This document shows, piece by piece, positions 63,914 through 64,000 of a stretch of 64,000 nt of DNA. The notes below the pieces were generated by a model. The model had not been told where the DNA came from, did not search any database, and was given only the letters and a program-made list of their open reading frames with translations. The DNA comes from Phycisphaerae bacterium (lineage in GTDB: Bacteria > Chloroflexota > Anaerolineae > 4572-78 > J111). Location of the stretch: positions 106,660 to 170,659 of the forward strand of contig JANQQF010000047.1 of assembly GCA_028285035.1 (NCBI GenBank), given 5' to 3'. The position numbers and the translations under genes are program-made. The stretch's first letter is position 1. Each line of letters starts with the position of its first letter.

Positions 63914-64000
63914 AACAAAGCTTTAGCCCACCGTAGGTGGATCGGTTGAAAGCCGTGTGCTTCCAGCACCTGTTTTCCTTCAGTCCGCCTTTGGCGGAAG
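63914..64000. repeat. Palindromic repeat at the right edge
   Basis: Contains CCACCGTAGGTGG and TCCGCCTTTGGCGGA palindromes and CTTTAGCCC words like those of 62974-63283. It continues beyond the window. It abuts the 5' side of the coiled-coil protein frame. Confidence 0.55.

Overview
The window is dominated by one long minus-strand gene block, from about 37.2 kb down to the left edge, that encodes a complete contractile injection system of the extracellular (eCIS, PVC/Afp-like) type. The other 27 kb hold ordinary accessory metabolism, regulation and small repeats. No rRNA, tRNA, CRISPR array or insertion sequence was recognised. The mix of an eCIS with DUF4157 proteins, a RIO1-type kinase, an ECF42-type sigma factor with DGPF partners, WYL and Tll0287-like regulators and palindromic intergenic repeats would fit a member of the Chloroflexota. 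That assignment is an inference from gene content, not a database result.

Layout of the eCIS block in transcription order (right to left): AAA+ ATPase (37191-35005), behind a good sigma-70-type promoter at 37350-37377. A cargo-like block follows: a protein with OmpA-like and HEFGH zinc-protease regions, a 1815-residue DUF4157 giant, a leucine-rich repeat protein, an unknown 235-residue protein, an HEQGH zinc-protease protein and a short DUF4157 protein. Next come the DUF4255 tail-terminator protein, the sheath, two tube paralogues, an assembly-chaperone-like gene whose end overlaps a start-less DUF6760 frame, a 78-residue protein, a third tube paralogue, an 860-residue DUF4157 protein, a LysM baseplate protein, a VgrG-like spike with a huge Ala/Gln/Glu coiled-coil N-terminus, a PAAR-like tip, gp25, gp47 (baseplate J) and gpI-like wedge proteins, and a DUF4159-like protein. 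The block ends with three FHA/VWA-type proteins, two of them with membrane segments; the last runs off the left edge. The parts needed for a contractile tail are present except a recognisable stand-alone tape measure. The spike's N-terminal helix-rich extension (or the 1815-residue protein) is the obvious candidate for that role.

The most unusual observations in the block are: (i) a textbook -1 slippery heptamer G GGG GGA that would fuse the assembly-chaperone-like protein to a DUF6760 frame lacking any start codon, as in the lambda G/GT system; (ii) the spike fused to a roughly 440-residue low-complexity helix; (iii) a shared basic leader plus GNQ motif at the start of four otherwise different cargo-like proteins; (iv) a repeated acidic-Trp-Trp motif in the FHA protein and the gpI-like protein; (v) a C-terminal motif shared by the 78-residue and 860-residue proteins.

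Right of the eCIS: an ECF42 sigma factor with two DGPF/YCII proteins (37.5-39.7 kb); an inverted duplication carrying two zinc-ribbon genes around a NarL-type response regulator, with a third copy nearby (39.7-42.5 kb); a small transporter and a sugar-isomerase-like protein; an operon of a haem-binding Tll0287-like sensor and an MscS channel with a cyclic-nucleotide-type domain; an alpha/beta hydrolase, a WYL regulator and a C45 peptidase; a RIO1 kinase behind what looks like a complete transcription attenuator with a 25-codon leader peptide; several acetyltransferases and hydrolases; a frameshifted enoyl-CoA hydratase; an aldo/keto reductase next to a double-length altronate-dehydratase-like protein; a decayed formamidase-like gene; a thioesterase and a glycosyltransferase; and, at the right edge, palindromic repeats flanking a coiled-coil membrane protein whose 5' end seems cut off by a repeat.
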